A stretch of 25,819 nt of DNA, taken from the NCBI GenBank assembly GCA_018901615.1, contig JAHIEN010000015.1:1-25819 (forward strand), read 5' to 3'. Position numbers and translations under genes: made by a program. Positions 8,330 through 16,514 of the stretch are shown here, piece after piece (position 1 is the stretch's first letter; each line of letters begins with the position of its first letter). The notes under the pieces were generated by a model, which was given only the letters and a program-made list of their open reading frames with translations, was not told the origin of the DNA and made no database searches. Source of the stretch: Candidatus Omnitrophota bacterium (lineage in GTDB: Bacteria > Omnitrophota > Gorgyraeia > Gorgyraeales > Gorgyraeaceae).

Positions 8330-11149
8330 CTACCTTATTATTCTTATCTGGCCATCAAAATAGTCATTTTTCCCAGAATCCCTTGTCTCGCCGGAGCCTA
8401 ACTCGCACTGAAGGACTCTGCTTTGAAATAAATCGTCTGTATTTTCAATAACGCAATAACGAGCTTGACACTGCGGTGAAAAACCAAAGATAATAGATGG
8501 TAAAATTTTTCTACTAAAAAACTTCTTTTTAAGTCTGGATTTTTTTGTTCCAACTGTTGAAGTCGCATCGCCGCACCATAGCCTGTCCCAAAAAAAACCG
8601 TTGTGGGTGGTAAACTTTTCAGGAAATCTTCCTTTAATACGTTTATTAGTAAGCCATTCTTTATATCTGTCTGACAGCATCAGATTTACCTGTTCTTTCT
8701 CTAATAAAACATCTTCCCATATTTCCTTTTCTATGTTCCATAGTATGGTTTTTTCATTTATGACAGAAAAGCTCCAACTCTGCGTCATGGATATCCATGG
8801 CCAATGTCCAATAGCCAGTAATCTTCCTTTTTCTAACTTTCTAACCTCCCAGAATGCCTGAGACGAATCATACCACATGCCTGCGGTCAGAACAGATGTA
8901 TATAAACCTAATCCCTTTGTTAACTCCAGCCCTTTCCAGAAAATCCTTGCTTTTCCATGGTCAAAAACCAAAGATGTTCTATTGTGTTTTTTTTCAGCAT
9001 ACAGGGCAACGCTTTGATTTACAACAGCAGGGCCTTTATCAAATACTTCTGTAGAGCGTATTGTTGTGTCTTTATCTGCGGTAACTTTTAGTTCGCCGTT
9101 GAAATATCTATGCATTCCCGGAGAAGTATAAAAATTTTCTTTACGGTCTATCTCTAAATATCGCAATTTTGTAGCGGGCTCATCATTATCTATCTTAGAA
9201 AGATAAGATGCCGCAGGAAAATTGCCGTCATGATTAAACAATAACCCTGGCAGAACAAGTCCATTATTAGAAGCTTCCTCTACGCCTACGCAGTTATTTA
9301 TGTATTTATTTAATACAACAGAATTACCCTGCCTGCTCAATCTCTTGAAATCTCCTTTTTCATCCAGAGTTAACCATCTCTCGTACTCTTTATCAAGAAT
9401 AATCTCTACCTGTTTATTTCTTATCTTTATTTCATCTCTAATATCCATATTGATTTCCCATAGAAGCGCATGATCATCCTTTAATCTCAATTTCCAGATT
9501 TGAACAAATCCAGGATCATTGTCCCAGGAAATAGTAATAACGATATAGGCATCATTCTCTTTATTAATATTCCAGCGGCCATCCTGCGCGCTATAATTTT
9601 TATCCTGGCATCTAAATTTTGTATTCAAGCCTATTCCCGATGTTATTAACCTATCCTGCCAGTATATTTCAACTTTATTCTCCATGCAAAAAAGGTTAAG
9701 CAGGCCCTTGCGTATAATCTTAGACTCTTGCATTATTTTCCTGGCATTATCCATGTAGAGTTCCAACTGGTTCTTCTCACTATCCTCGAACACCCTTACT
9801 TTGGCTGAAAAAAATCTGTATCTGCCTTTAGTATATTTTCCGTCCGAATGCTCTGGCGCATATTGACATATAATCGCTCTGCCGCTAATCTCAGACCCGG
9901 TATTACCAACATGGCATGCCATATTCGCATTATCCTGCACCCTGTCAAAAATTATTGCCGGAGGCGGCTCTTCCATGTTATTATCACCTCTAAAACCTAT
10001 CACCCTGTTAATAGAATCATCTATTGTAGAACATTGCCATTCCAATAAATGAGCAAATTTATCCGGAAAATCTGTCTTGTCTTCTAACGTGAACCAGGAC
10101 TTATAGTCGTCTATAAAAATAGCTGACGCAGAAAATCTTTCTATGAAAACTTCTTCGGCTACATCAATCCCTATTTCCCAGATAAATTCTTTCTCGTTCA
10201 AAAAAACTATTCTCCAGTATTCACTGACATTAAGATCTGGCCATCTCCCTACTGCGATTATTTCTCTGTCTGTTGTAGTTTTTTGCACCCGCCAGGTAGC
10301 AGTAGTAGATAAATATTCTCTGTCCAAAGACCTCATTGTAGCGTGTCCGGCTAAACCACGCGTGATAGTCCTGTCCTTCCACCTCAATGCAAGCTTTCCA
10401 TTGTTAAAAATCGTTCCCAGATGACCTTTTTGCACAATAGCGATCCCATTTTTATCTCCTACTGATTCCATATAATAAGCGCATAGTTTGTCTATAGGTC
10501 CTTCCCTGATGATTACGCCATCCCTGACAAATATACCTCTTGTGCATAATCTTTTCGACATCTCTATATCCTGAGTAACAAAAATAATGGTCTTGCCACG
10601 TTCTTTCAGCTCAAACACCTTCTTAATGCATTTACGTTGGGCGTAAATATCGCCCACGGCAAAGGTATCATCTATCAATAATATATCAGGGTTTACATGA
10701 ATAGCTATAGCAAAGGCCAGCCGCATATACATGCCTGTGGAATAGACTCTTACAGGCGCATTAATAAACCGGCCTATGCCGGCAAACTTTACCATGTCAT
10801 CATATTTTGCAGAGATCTCCTCATCTGTAAGGCCGAATAATGAAGAAGTGAGATATATATTTTCCTTGCCTGTAAGGTCTTTCTGAAAACCAGCGCCTAT
10901 CTCCATAATAGCGGAAACAGTGCCGTTTATCTCAACCTTGCCCTTATCAGGCTTCAGCATACCCGCTATTATATTAAGCAGCGTTGTCTTACCTGCTCCA
11001 TTCTCTCCGATAATCCCCAGGACCTCTCCTTTATTTATATCCATACTCACACCCTTAACAGCCCAGAAATCTTCCGAGAAATGTCTTCCGTCCTCTTTAA
11101 ACTGGATCCTGTATTTTAACCAGACATCTTTTAATGATACTAAGCTCAT
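8330..11149 (-). CDS. Wzt-like ABC exporter ATPase with three C-terminal shared domains (939 aa)
   Basis: Residues 1-235 form an ABC ATPase of the Wzt/TagH (polysaccharide and teichoic acid export) type: Walker A GENGAGKT (48-55), signature YSTGM (136-140) and Walker B ILLIDD (156-161) followed by TFAVGD. Two positions are unusual. The catalytic Glu after Walker B is Asp161, and the H-loop His is Gln193 (FVTQDIE; the codon is CAG). The remaining 700 residues hold three copies of the shared domain (about 244-455, 486-691 and 724-938), each with a W-K/Q-D/G start, a strand ending in L-W-E/N-I and a Y-x-x-W. Classical Wzt proteins are about 400-450 aa with one carbohydrate-binding C-terminal domain, so this is a large expansion. 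The gene follows the permease by 19 bp. It would power export of a lipid-linked glycan across the inner membrane. Confidence 0.9.
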   Translation of the reverse strand: MSLVSLKDVWLKYRIQFKEDGRHFSEDFWAVKGVSMDINKGEVLGIIGENGAGKTTLLNIIAGMLKPDKGKVEINGTVSAIMEIGAGFQKDLTGKENIYLTSSLFGLTDEEISAKYDDMVKFAGIGRFINAPVRVYSTGMYMRLAFAIAIHVNPDILLIDDTFAVGDIYAQRKCIKKVFELKERGKTIIFVTQDIEMSKRLCTRGIFVRDGVIIREGPIDKLCAYYMESVGDKNGIAIVQKGHLGTIFNNGKLALRWKDRTITRGLAGHATMRSLDREYLSTTATWRVQKTTTDREIIAVGRWPDLNVSEYWRIVFLNEKEFIWEIGIDVAEEVFIERFSASAIFIDDYKSWFTLEDKTDFPDKFAHLLEWQCSTIDDSINRVIGFRGDNNMEEPPPAIIFDRVQDNANMACHVGNTGSEISGRAIICQYAPEHSDGKYTKGRYRFFSAKVRVFEDSEKNQLELYMDNARKIMQESKIIRKGLLNLFCMENKVEIYWQDRLITSGIGLNTKFRCQDKNYSAQDGRWNINKENDAYIVITISWDNDPGFVQIWKLRLKDDHALLWEINMDIRDEIKIRNKQVEIILDKEYERWLTLDEKGDFKRLSRQGNSVVLNKYINNCVGVEEASNNGLVLPGLLFNHDGNFPAASYLSKIDNDEPATKLRYLEIDRKENFYTSPGMHRYFNGELKVTADKDTTIRSTEVFDKGPAVVNQSVALYAEKKHNRTSLVFDHGKARIFWKGLELTKGLGLYTSVLTAGMWYDSSQAFWEVRKLEKGRLLAIGHWPWISMTQSWSFSVINEKTILWNIEKEIWEDVLLEKEQVNLMLSDRYKEWLTNKRIKGRFPEKFTTHNGFFWDRLWCGDATSTVGTKKSRLKKKFFSRKILPSIIFGFSPQCQARYCVIENTDDLFQSRVLQCELGSGETRDSGKNDYFDGQIRIIR

Positions 11150-11168
11150 ATGACCGAAAGACCCTTAT

Positions 11169-11954
11169 CTATAGATATTTCAAAATTTCTGTTTCTTTCT
11201 TCGCAAACAAAGTGTATCCGCTTATTATGCTAATTAAAGCAAAGATAAGCGCGAGCAGCCATATATACACTTCACCGCTGTTACCATAATACAATAAAGA
11301 CCTGTAGAGTACCGCATAACATGCCATGGGATTTACGATAATAATAATATTACGGTACGCCTCGGGCATCATATCCAGAGAATAGAATACAGGGGTAACC
11401 CAGAATAAAAACATCAAGCCGATATTTAAGAGCTGCGATAAATCCCTGAAATAAACATTGATTATGCTAAACGATAAACAGACCCCGAGCGTAAAAATAA
11501 AGTGTAGGGCCATCAGCGCCGGAAGCAGCAGTAAATATTTAGCAATGGCCATATTGACTATGATAAAAAATGGTAAAATGACCATAAAACCGAACAAGAA
11601 ATTAATAAAATTTGCAAACGCTATAGACAAAGGCACGGTTTCGCGCATCATAACAAATTGACTTAATACGCCTATGTTATTCCTCATTGAAGTCGTAGCC
11701 TCGGATATAGAATTCGCAAAGAAAAACCACGGCAATAACGCGCTCAGCATAAAGAAAGGTGTATTTCTTATTTCTGTTTTCATTATCTTGGTAAAAACAA
11801 ACGCGATGACTAACATTATTAACAAAGGGTTTATAATCGCCCATAATATACCCAGGGCAGAACCGATATATTTTTCCTTAAGGTTCTTTACGGTCATGCT
11901 TTTTATAATTTGCCTCTGGGATATTATCTTTTTAAACCTGTCTATTAAATTCAT
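11169..11954 (-). CDS. ABC-2 type polysaccharide export permease, Wzm-like (261 aa)
   Basis: The length and about six hydrophobic segments fit the Wzm/TagG family. The N-terminal cytoplasmic stretch (IIKSMTVKNLKEKYIGS) matches the usual amphipathic lead-in, followed by ALGILWAIINPLLIMLVIAF as the first membrane span. A late FWVTPVFY motif and a NPMACY motif before the last spans are typical of O-antigen and teichoic acid exporters. It should pair with the ATPase encoded 19 bp downstream, forming a dimeric channel for an undecaprenyl-linked glycan. It starts 3 nt after the stop of the SxtJ-like gene. Confidence 0.93.
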   Translation of the reverse strand: MNLIDRFKKIISQRQIIKSMTVKNLKEKYIGSALGILWAIINPLLIMLVIAFVFTKIMKTEIRNTPFFMLSALLPWFFFANSISEATTSMRNNIGVLSQFVMMRETVPLSIAFANFINFLFGFMVILPFFIIVNMAIAKYLLLLPALMALHFIFTLGVCLSFSIINVYFRDLSQLLNIGLMFLFWVTPVFYSLDMMPEAYRNIIIIVNPMACYAVLYRSLLYYGNSGEVYIWLLALIFALISIISGYTLFAKKETEILKYL

Positions 11955-11957
11955 CTC

Positions 11958-12341
11958 TTAACCCATGCGTTCATAAGATTGTTTTAAAAAAACATCGTCT
12001 TTTTTCTTTATCCAGTAAGAACCCGCGGATCTATCCACACCCTGACGCAATAAGTCTTTTCTAAAAAGCCTGAACAGAATACCTATAGGCGCGAATATTA
12101 AATAAAAGGCGATAACTAAACTTACGGCATTGACCACGCGGCCAAACCACAGGATAATAAAATCTAAGACCTTTTTAATAAGGCGTAGCAGTGACGGGCA
12201 TATAATAGCAGTGACCAGGCCAAAAGATCCGATACTTGTAAACCAGATAAAATGGCCCTTGCCCCTGTAAAACATTATGCATCCAAGAATATTTAAACCC
12301 AGCCCCAGACTAAACCCGAATTTTCTCAACTCTTGTTTCAT
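11958..12341 (-). CDS. SxtJ-like small membrane protein (127 aa)
   Basis: The protein has two hydrophobic hairpins: residues of about 9-50 (SLGLGLNILGCIMFYRGKG and onward) and of about 58-92, followed by a basic, hydrophilic tail with SAGSYWIKK and SYERMG. Size, topology and position directly after a NodU-type carbamoyltransferase fit the SxtJ family, named from the saxitoxin cluster, where sxtI (carbamoyltransferase) and sxtJ are neighbours. Its biochemical role is not established. Clusters of this kind often also contain a very small DUF5989/SxtK protein; I see no such frame in the 28-bp and 3-bp gaps on either side. A good ribosome binding site, AAAGGAAA, precedes the ATG. Confidence 0.75.
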   Translation of the reverse strand: MKQELRKFGFSLGLGLNILGCIMFYRGKGHFIWFTSIGSFGLVTAIICPSLLRLIKKVLDFIILWFGRVVNAVSLVIAFYLIFAPIGILFRLFRKDLLRQGVDRSAGSYWIKKKDDVFLKQSYERMG

Positions 12342-12369
12342 TGTTTCCTTTAACGTTGGTTACTCGGCA

Positions 12370-14184
12370 CTAGTCGAGCTCAAAGCATTCTTTTACTTTG
12401 CGTCTCTCCACAGGCTGTTCCTTTTTATCAAGAGTAAAACTGCCCATAACAAGATAATCCATATCCGTTCGCATAAAACACCTGTAGGCATCCTCAGGCG
12501 TACAGACTATCGGCTCACCCCTTACATTAAAAGATGTATTTATTACAATAGGGCAGCCTGTCATTTTATAGACCTCGTTTAACAGGCCGTAGTAGATATC
12601 GTTTCCACTGTGTCTTGATACAGTCTGGATTCGAGCGGAATTATCCACATGCGTAACAGCTGGGATATCAGAGCGTATTGTCTTAAGCCTTTCAAAACCC
12701 TTTGGTTCTTTGACAGTCTTTGATTTCAAGTGACCGTTTTTGACGTTTGCTACCAAGAGCATATACGGGCTATTGCAGTTTATCTCAAAATAATCCTTTG
12801 CCCTCTCAGATAACACTGTAGGCGCAAAAGGCCTGAAAGATTCTCGGAATTTTATCTTGAGATTCATGCGCGACTGCATATCCTGAGAGCGAGCATCGCC
12901 TATTATGCTCCTTGCGCCCAGTGCCCTGGGCCCAAACTCCATCCTGCCCTGAAACCACCCAATTACATTATTGTCCGCAATAAACTCCGCGGTTTTCTTT
13001 AATAACTCATCTCGTGATTTTTTTTGATAAGGGATATTATTTTTCTTTAAATAATTTTCGATATACACGTCTGAATACGATGGTCCTAAATAAGATCCTT
13101 TCTGCCTGTCATCGATATCATCCGCGGCCCTCTTATTACCTAAATACTTATACCATATTCTCAGGGCTGCCCCGATTGCGCCTCCCGCGTCTCCCGCGGC
13201 AGGCTGAATCCACATTCTTTCAAATGGCCCTTCTCTCAAAATCCTGCCGTTTGCCACGCAGTTTAACGCAACGCCGCCAGCCAGGCACAGGTTCTTTTTA
13301 CCGGTGATACTATAAGCGTGTCTTGCTACCCTGAGCATTACTTCTTCAGTTACTGCCTGGACAGATCTTGCCAAATCCATTTCCTTCTGAGTGATTTTTG
13401 TTTCAGGCTTTCTTGGCGGCCCTCCAAATAAATTATCAAATCTTTTATTTGTCATCGTAAGGCCAGCGCAATAATTAAAATATTTCATGTTCAACTTAAA
13501 AGATCCGTCTTCTTTCAAGTCCATGAGCTCGCTTAAGATTAAAGCCGTATATCCGGGCTCACCGTAAGGCGCAAGGCCCATGACCTTGTATTCTGCTGAG
13601 TTGACCCTGAATCCCGTATAATACGTAAATGCGGAATATAAAAGCCCTAAAGAATGAGGAAATTTCAGTTCATACAGTAATTTAAAATCATTATCTTTGC
13701 CGATTCCAATGCTCGTAGTGGCCCACTCTCCCACTCCATCCATAGTAATGATCGCCGCCTCTTTAAAGGGGGACGGGTAAAAACAGGACGCAGCGTGCGA
13801 TTCATGATGCTCTGTAAACAATATTTTTCCCTGAAAGCCTGATTTTTCTGATATCAAGTGAGACATCCACAATCGTTCTTTTAACCATAGAGGCATAGCC
13901 TTGCAAAAAGACCTGAAGCCCGCGGGCGCATAAGACAGGTATGTAAGAAATATTCTTTCGAACTTCAAAAACGGTTTGTCATAAAATGCTACGAAAGATA
14001 GATCATTCGCCCCTATACCGCCTTCCTCCAGGCAATAATTCATGGCATTTATAGGAAAATTAAAATCGTGCTTCTTCCTGGTAAAGCGCTCTTCCTGGGC
14101 TGCGGCAATAATCTCTCCATCCTTGATCAAAGCAGCTGCCGCATCGTGATAGAAACATGAAATTCCTAAAATATAGGTGCTCAT
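12370..14184 (-). CDS. Carbamoyltransferase, NodU/CmcH family (604 aa)
   Basis: These enzymes transfer a carbamoyl group from carbamoyl phosphate, through a carbamoyl-adenylate, to a hydroxyl on a sugar or natural product. The N-terminus (YILGISCFYHDAAAAL) is diagnostic. The metal-binding set EHHESHAAS is at 125-133, the Kae1-like motif LAGGVALNCVANGR at 301-314, and the C-terminal nucleotide-binding signature GRMEFGPRALGARS at 413-426. The length is normal. The gene lies 16 bp after the oxidoreductase gene, with an AAGGG/AGGGA-like stretch before the ATG. In this context it probably O-carbamoylates a sugar of the lipid-linked glycan, or of its precursor, before export. Confidence 0.95.
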   Translation of the reverse strand: MSTYILGISCFYHDAAAALIKDGEIIAAAQEERFTRKKHDFNFPINAMNYCLEEGGIGANDLSFVAFYDKPFLKFERIFLTYLSYAPAGFRSFCKAMPLWLKERLWMSHLISEKSGFQGKILFTEHHESHAASCFYPSPFKEAAIITMDGVGEWATTSIGIGKDNDFKLLYELKFPHSLGLLYSAFTYYTGFRVNSAEYKVMGLAPYGEPGYTALILSELMDLKEDGSFKLNMKYFNYCAGLTMTNKRFDNLFGGPPRKPETKITQKEMDLARSVQAVTEEVMLRVARHAYSITGKKNLCLAGGVALNCVANGRILREGPFERMWIQPAAGDAGGAIGAALRIWYKYLGNKRAADDIDDRQKGSYLGPSYSDVYIENYLKKNNIPYQKKSRDELLKKTAEFIADNNVIGWFQGRMEFGPRALGARSIIGDARSQDMQSRMNLKIKFRESFRPFAPTVLSERAKDYFEINCNSPYMLLVANVKNGHLKSKTVKEPKGFERLKTIRSDIPAVTHVDNSARIQTVSRHSGNDIYYGLLNEVYKMTGCPIVINTSFNVRGEPIVCTPEDAYRCFMRTDMDYLVMGSFTLDKKEQPVERRKVKECFELD

Positions 14185-14200
14185 TTCCCTGATCCCTTGT

Positions 14201-15523
14201 TCACCCTATCTCCTCTGCTGTCTTTTTGCCTTCCAACACCACATCCTCCATAGACATGTACTTCCAGCCCCCGTACCTGCCCATGGTATGTATACCGAAT
14301 CTTTTTAAATAATCCTTTATAGTCGAAACCGCTGCTTGCCTGTTTGAGTCATAAAGGGCATATCCATATTTAATGTCTATAGGCTGGCACGTTTCTATAT
14401 CGCCCTCGTCAGCTATAATGCCTAAGGCCTTAAGGTCTCGTATGGTGTCAAAAACCGCTTTTTTCCTGTCCAGTTTTTTATTATCAGAATACGAGATCTC
14501 CGCATAGGCAGATGTCCTGCCAGGCGGGGCCACATCCATTGAAAAATTAGTGGGAAAACCTACCCTGTAAAAAACTATTGATTCTTCAGGATAATAGACC
14601 CAGTGCCTGTCAGTTACATCATCTCTCCTTATCCCCAGGTTTACTACATAAATAGAGGTATATCTTAGCGCAGAAAATGCCTCCTTTATCTTAGGCGGGA
14701 CATTGACCAGTATCTTGTCAAGTTCCGGCAAAGGTATCGTGGCAATCAGTCCCTTGAATTTCTTTATGGTGCCGTCTTCAAAAACAATATCTCTTCTATG
14801 CTGGTCAATAGTAACAGCTCTTTTATTAACATGGATGTTATTAATGCTTTGCGAAAAACCTTCCACCACCTCTGATATACCGCCTTTCACAGGATACCAG
14901 AATCTGGAATTATAACCATATAGTTTTGTATTGCTGGATATCGCGCCTGTCACTACGTCTTCAAGCGCCGGCACAGGCACAAATCCATCCAGCCAGTCAC
15001 ACGTAAGCTCGCGCGGCTCTACAGTCCAAAATTTCCTGTTATAAGACAGCATAAAATGTTCTGCTATGCCTGTCCCGAAAGTCATCTTTATCCAATCTTC
15101 AAAATTTCCGTTATTTTTTTCCGCGTAATCTTTCTTACGCTCATCCGACAGATTGAACCGCGTCTTTATAAGGCCCACAAGGCAATCTTTGATCACGTCC
15201 TTTGGAAGCCCGTAAAAATTCGCCTGGAAAGGATATCGTGTATAACTGTCTTTCGAATATATCCATGAATTGCGCTTATGAGGAGCCAGATTGCCTTCAA
15301 GAAGCTTGCTTATCAACGAAAAGGTATATTCGTTCCTGAAATGCAGCAGATGTCCGTCATAGTCAAACCTGTAGCCATCTTTATGTATGGTCCTGGCCAT
15401 GCCGCCAGGCCCTGATTCTTTTTCATACACAGAATAACCTCGCTTCAGATGATACGCTGCGCTAAGGCCTGCAAGCCCTGCCCCTAAAATAACAAATTCA
15501 CTCTTACCCTGATGCTTAATCAT
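14201..15523 (-). CDS. FAD-dependent oxidoreductase of the amine-oxidase / UDP-galactopyranose-mutase type (440 aa)
   Basis: The N-terminal dinucleotide-binding motif GAGLAG is at 14-19, followed by a YEKESGPGGMART segment that usually closes the FAD site. The central region (RKFWTVEPRELTCDW) and the GRYGGWKYMSMEDVV ending are typical of protoporphyrinogen-oxidase-like and UDP-galactopyranose-mutase-like proteins encoded in polysaccharide clusters. The exact reaction is not visible; candidates are sugar ring contraction to a furanose or redox modification of a sugar nucleotide. The ATG overlaps the end of the WecA-like gene by 8 bp, so the two are coupled. Confidence 0.85.
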   Translation of the reverse strand: MIKHQGKSEFVILGAGLAGLSAAYHLKRGYSVYEKESGPGGMARTIHKDGYRFDYDGHLLHFRNEYTFSLISKLLEGNLAPHKRNSWIYSKDSYTRYPFQANFYGLPKDVIKDCLVGLIKTRFNLSDERKKDYAEKNNGNFEDWIKMTFGTGIAEHFMLSYNRKFWTVEPRELTCDWLDGFVPVPALEDVVTGAISSNTKLYGYNSRFWYPVKGGISEVVEGFSQSINNIHVNKRAVTIDQHRRDIVFEDGTIKKFKGLIATIPLPELDKILVNVPPKIKEAFSALRYTSIYVVNLGIRRDDVTDRHWVYYPEESIVFYRVGFPTNFSMDVAPPGRTSAYAEISYSDNKKLDRKKAVFDTIRDLKALGIIADEGDIETCQPIDIKYGYALYDSNRQAAVSTIKDYLKRFGIHTMGRYGGWKYMSMEDVVLEGKKTAEEIG

Positions 15524-16514
15524 CTATTTTAACCATCCCCACCTTCTTACCCATGATAACAAATACAAGCACTACAGCAAAAAGCATAATGCCCCCTATT
15601 GCATTAGAGCTAAAAACAACTATTAATGAAGAGATCGCTAAAAAAATACTGAATAAATACATGATCCATATACTCTTGCGCACGCCATTACCCATAGTCA
15701 ATAGCCTCAGGGCAAAGTGGTCATTGGTCTTGTTAAAAATAGACTTTCCTTTTTTCACGCGCATGATCATCAGGAAAAAAGTATCATATATAGGTAGACT
15801 CAGGGCTAATACTGGCGTAACAAGGGCTATAGTCCTTTCGAGAGAAGAATAGCTGATATTTATAGCCACAGCCGCTAACACAAATCCTGAAAATAAACTC
15901 CCTGTATCTCCCATGTAAAGCCTTGCCGGAGGATAATTGTATCTAAGAAAACCCAGATGGGACCCAATAAGCGCGACTAGAATAACGCTTGATAAGAAAT
16001 CCTTGTTCACCAATGAAATAACAAGAAAGGTCAAAGAAACAATGATCACAAGGCCTGATGTCAATCCATCCACGATATCCAATAGATTAAAGGCATTGGT
16101 TATAAAAAGGATCCAGATAAAAGTAATGAGTATATTGACCCAAATAGGAAAAAATGCAATCTTGGTAAATGTGCCGGATAACACTAAAATCAGTATAGCA
16201 ATCAATTCCCCTATTATTTTTTTGAGTGGGTCCAGATTCTTGGCATCATCTATCACGCCCAGGGCACTTATAAGACCCGAAGCAATGATCAATCCTGACA
16301 GATGCGCGTTACAGAACTTTCTAAAAAAACAAGCTGATAATAAAGCTACTGTAAATGCCGCAAAGATCCCAATGCCTCCGAGACAAGGCTTGCCTTTTAT
16401 CTCGCCTTTTTTTGGCGTAGCAAATATGTCAAACCTCTCGCTTATTTTGATAGTAGCTGGGGCAAAGATAAGCGTCAGGATAAAAACAATGCAAAATGTA
16501 AGGAAATAAATCAT
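15516..16514 (-). CDS. WecA/MraY-type polyprenyl-phosphate sugar-1-phosphate transferase (332 aa)
   Basis: It would start glycan assembly by moving a HexNAc-1-phosphate from a UDP-sugar to undecaprenyl phosphate. About ten hydrophobic segments are present. Family motifs seen: GKPCLGGIGI (41-50), the Mg-binding GVIDDAKNLDP (86-96), NAFNLLDIVDGL (140-151) and RLYMGDTGS (198-206). The cytoplasmic loop that in WecA/TagO carries H-x-H-H-R-L reads DHFALRL (265-271), so only the first His (His266) is kept. The start forms an ATGA overlap with the preceding glycosyltransferase stop. It is the likely priming enzyme of the operon. Confidence 0.93.
   Translation of the reverse strand: MIYFLTFCIVFILTLIFAPATIKISERFDIFATPKKGEIKGKPCLGGIGIFAAFTVALLSACFFRKFCNAHLSGLIIASGLISALGVIDDAKNLDPLKKIIGELIAILILVLSGTFTKIAFFPIWVNILITFIWILFITNAFNLLDIVDGLTSGLVIIVSLTFLVISLVNKDFLSSVILVALIGSHLGFLRYNYPPARLYMGDTGSLFSGFVLAAVAINISYSSLERTIALVTPVLALSLPIYDTFFLMIMRVKKGKSIFNKTNDHFALRLLTMGNGVRKSIWIMYLFSIFLAISSLIVVFSSNAIGGIMLFAVVLVFVIMGKKVGMVKIDD

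Noticed and set aside
15937..16509. 190-codon plus-strand frame
   Set aside because: It is antisense to the membrane spans of the WecA-like transferase, which has all its family motifs.
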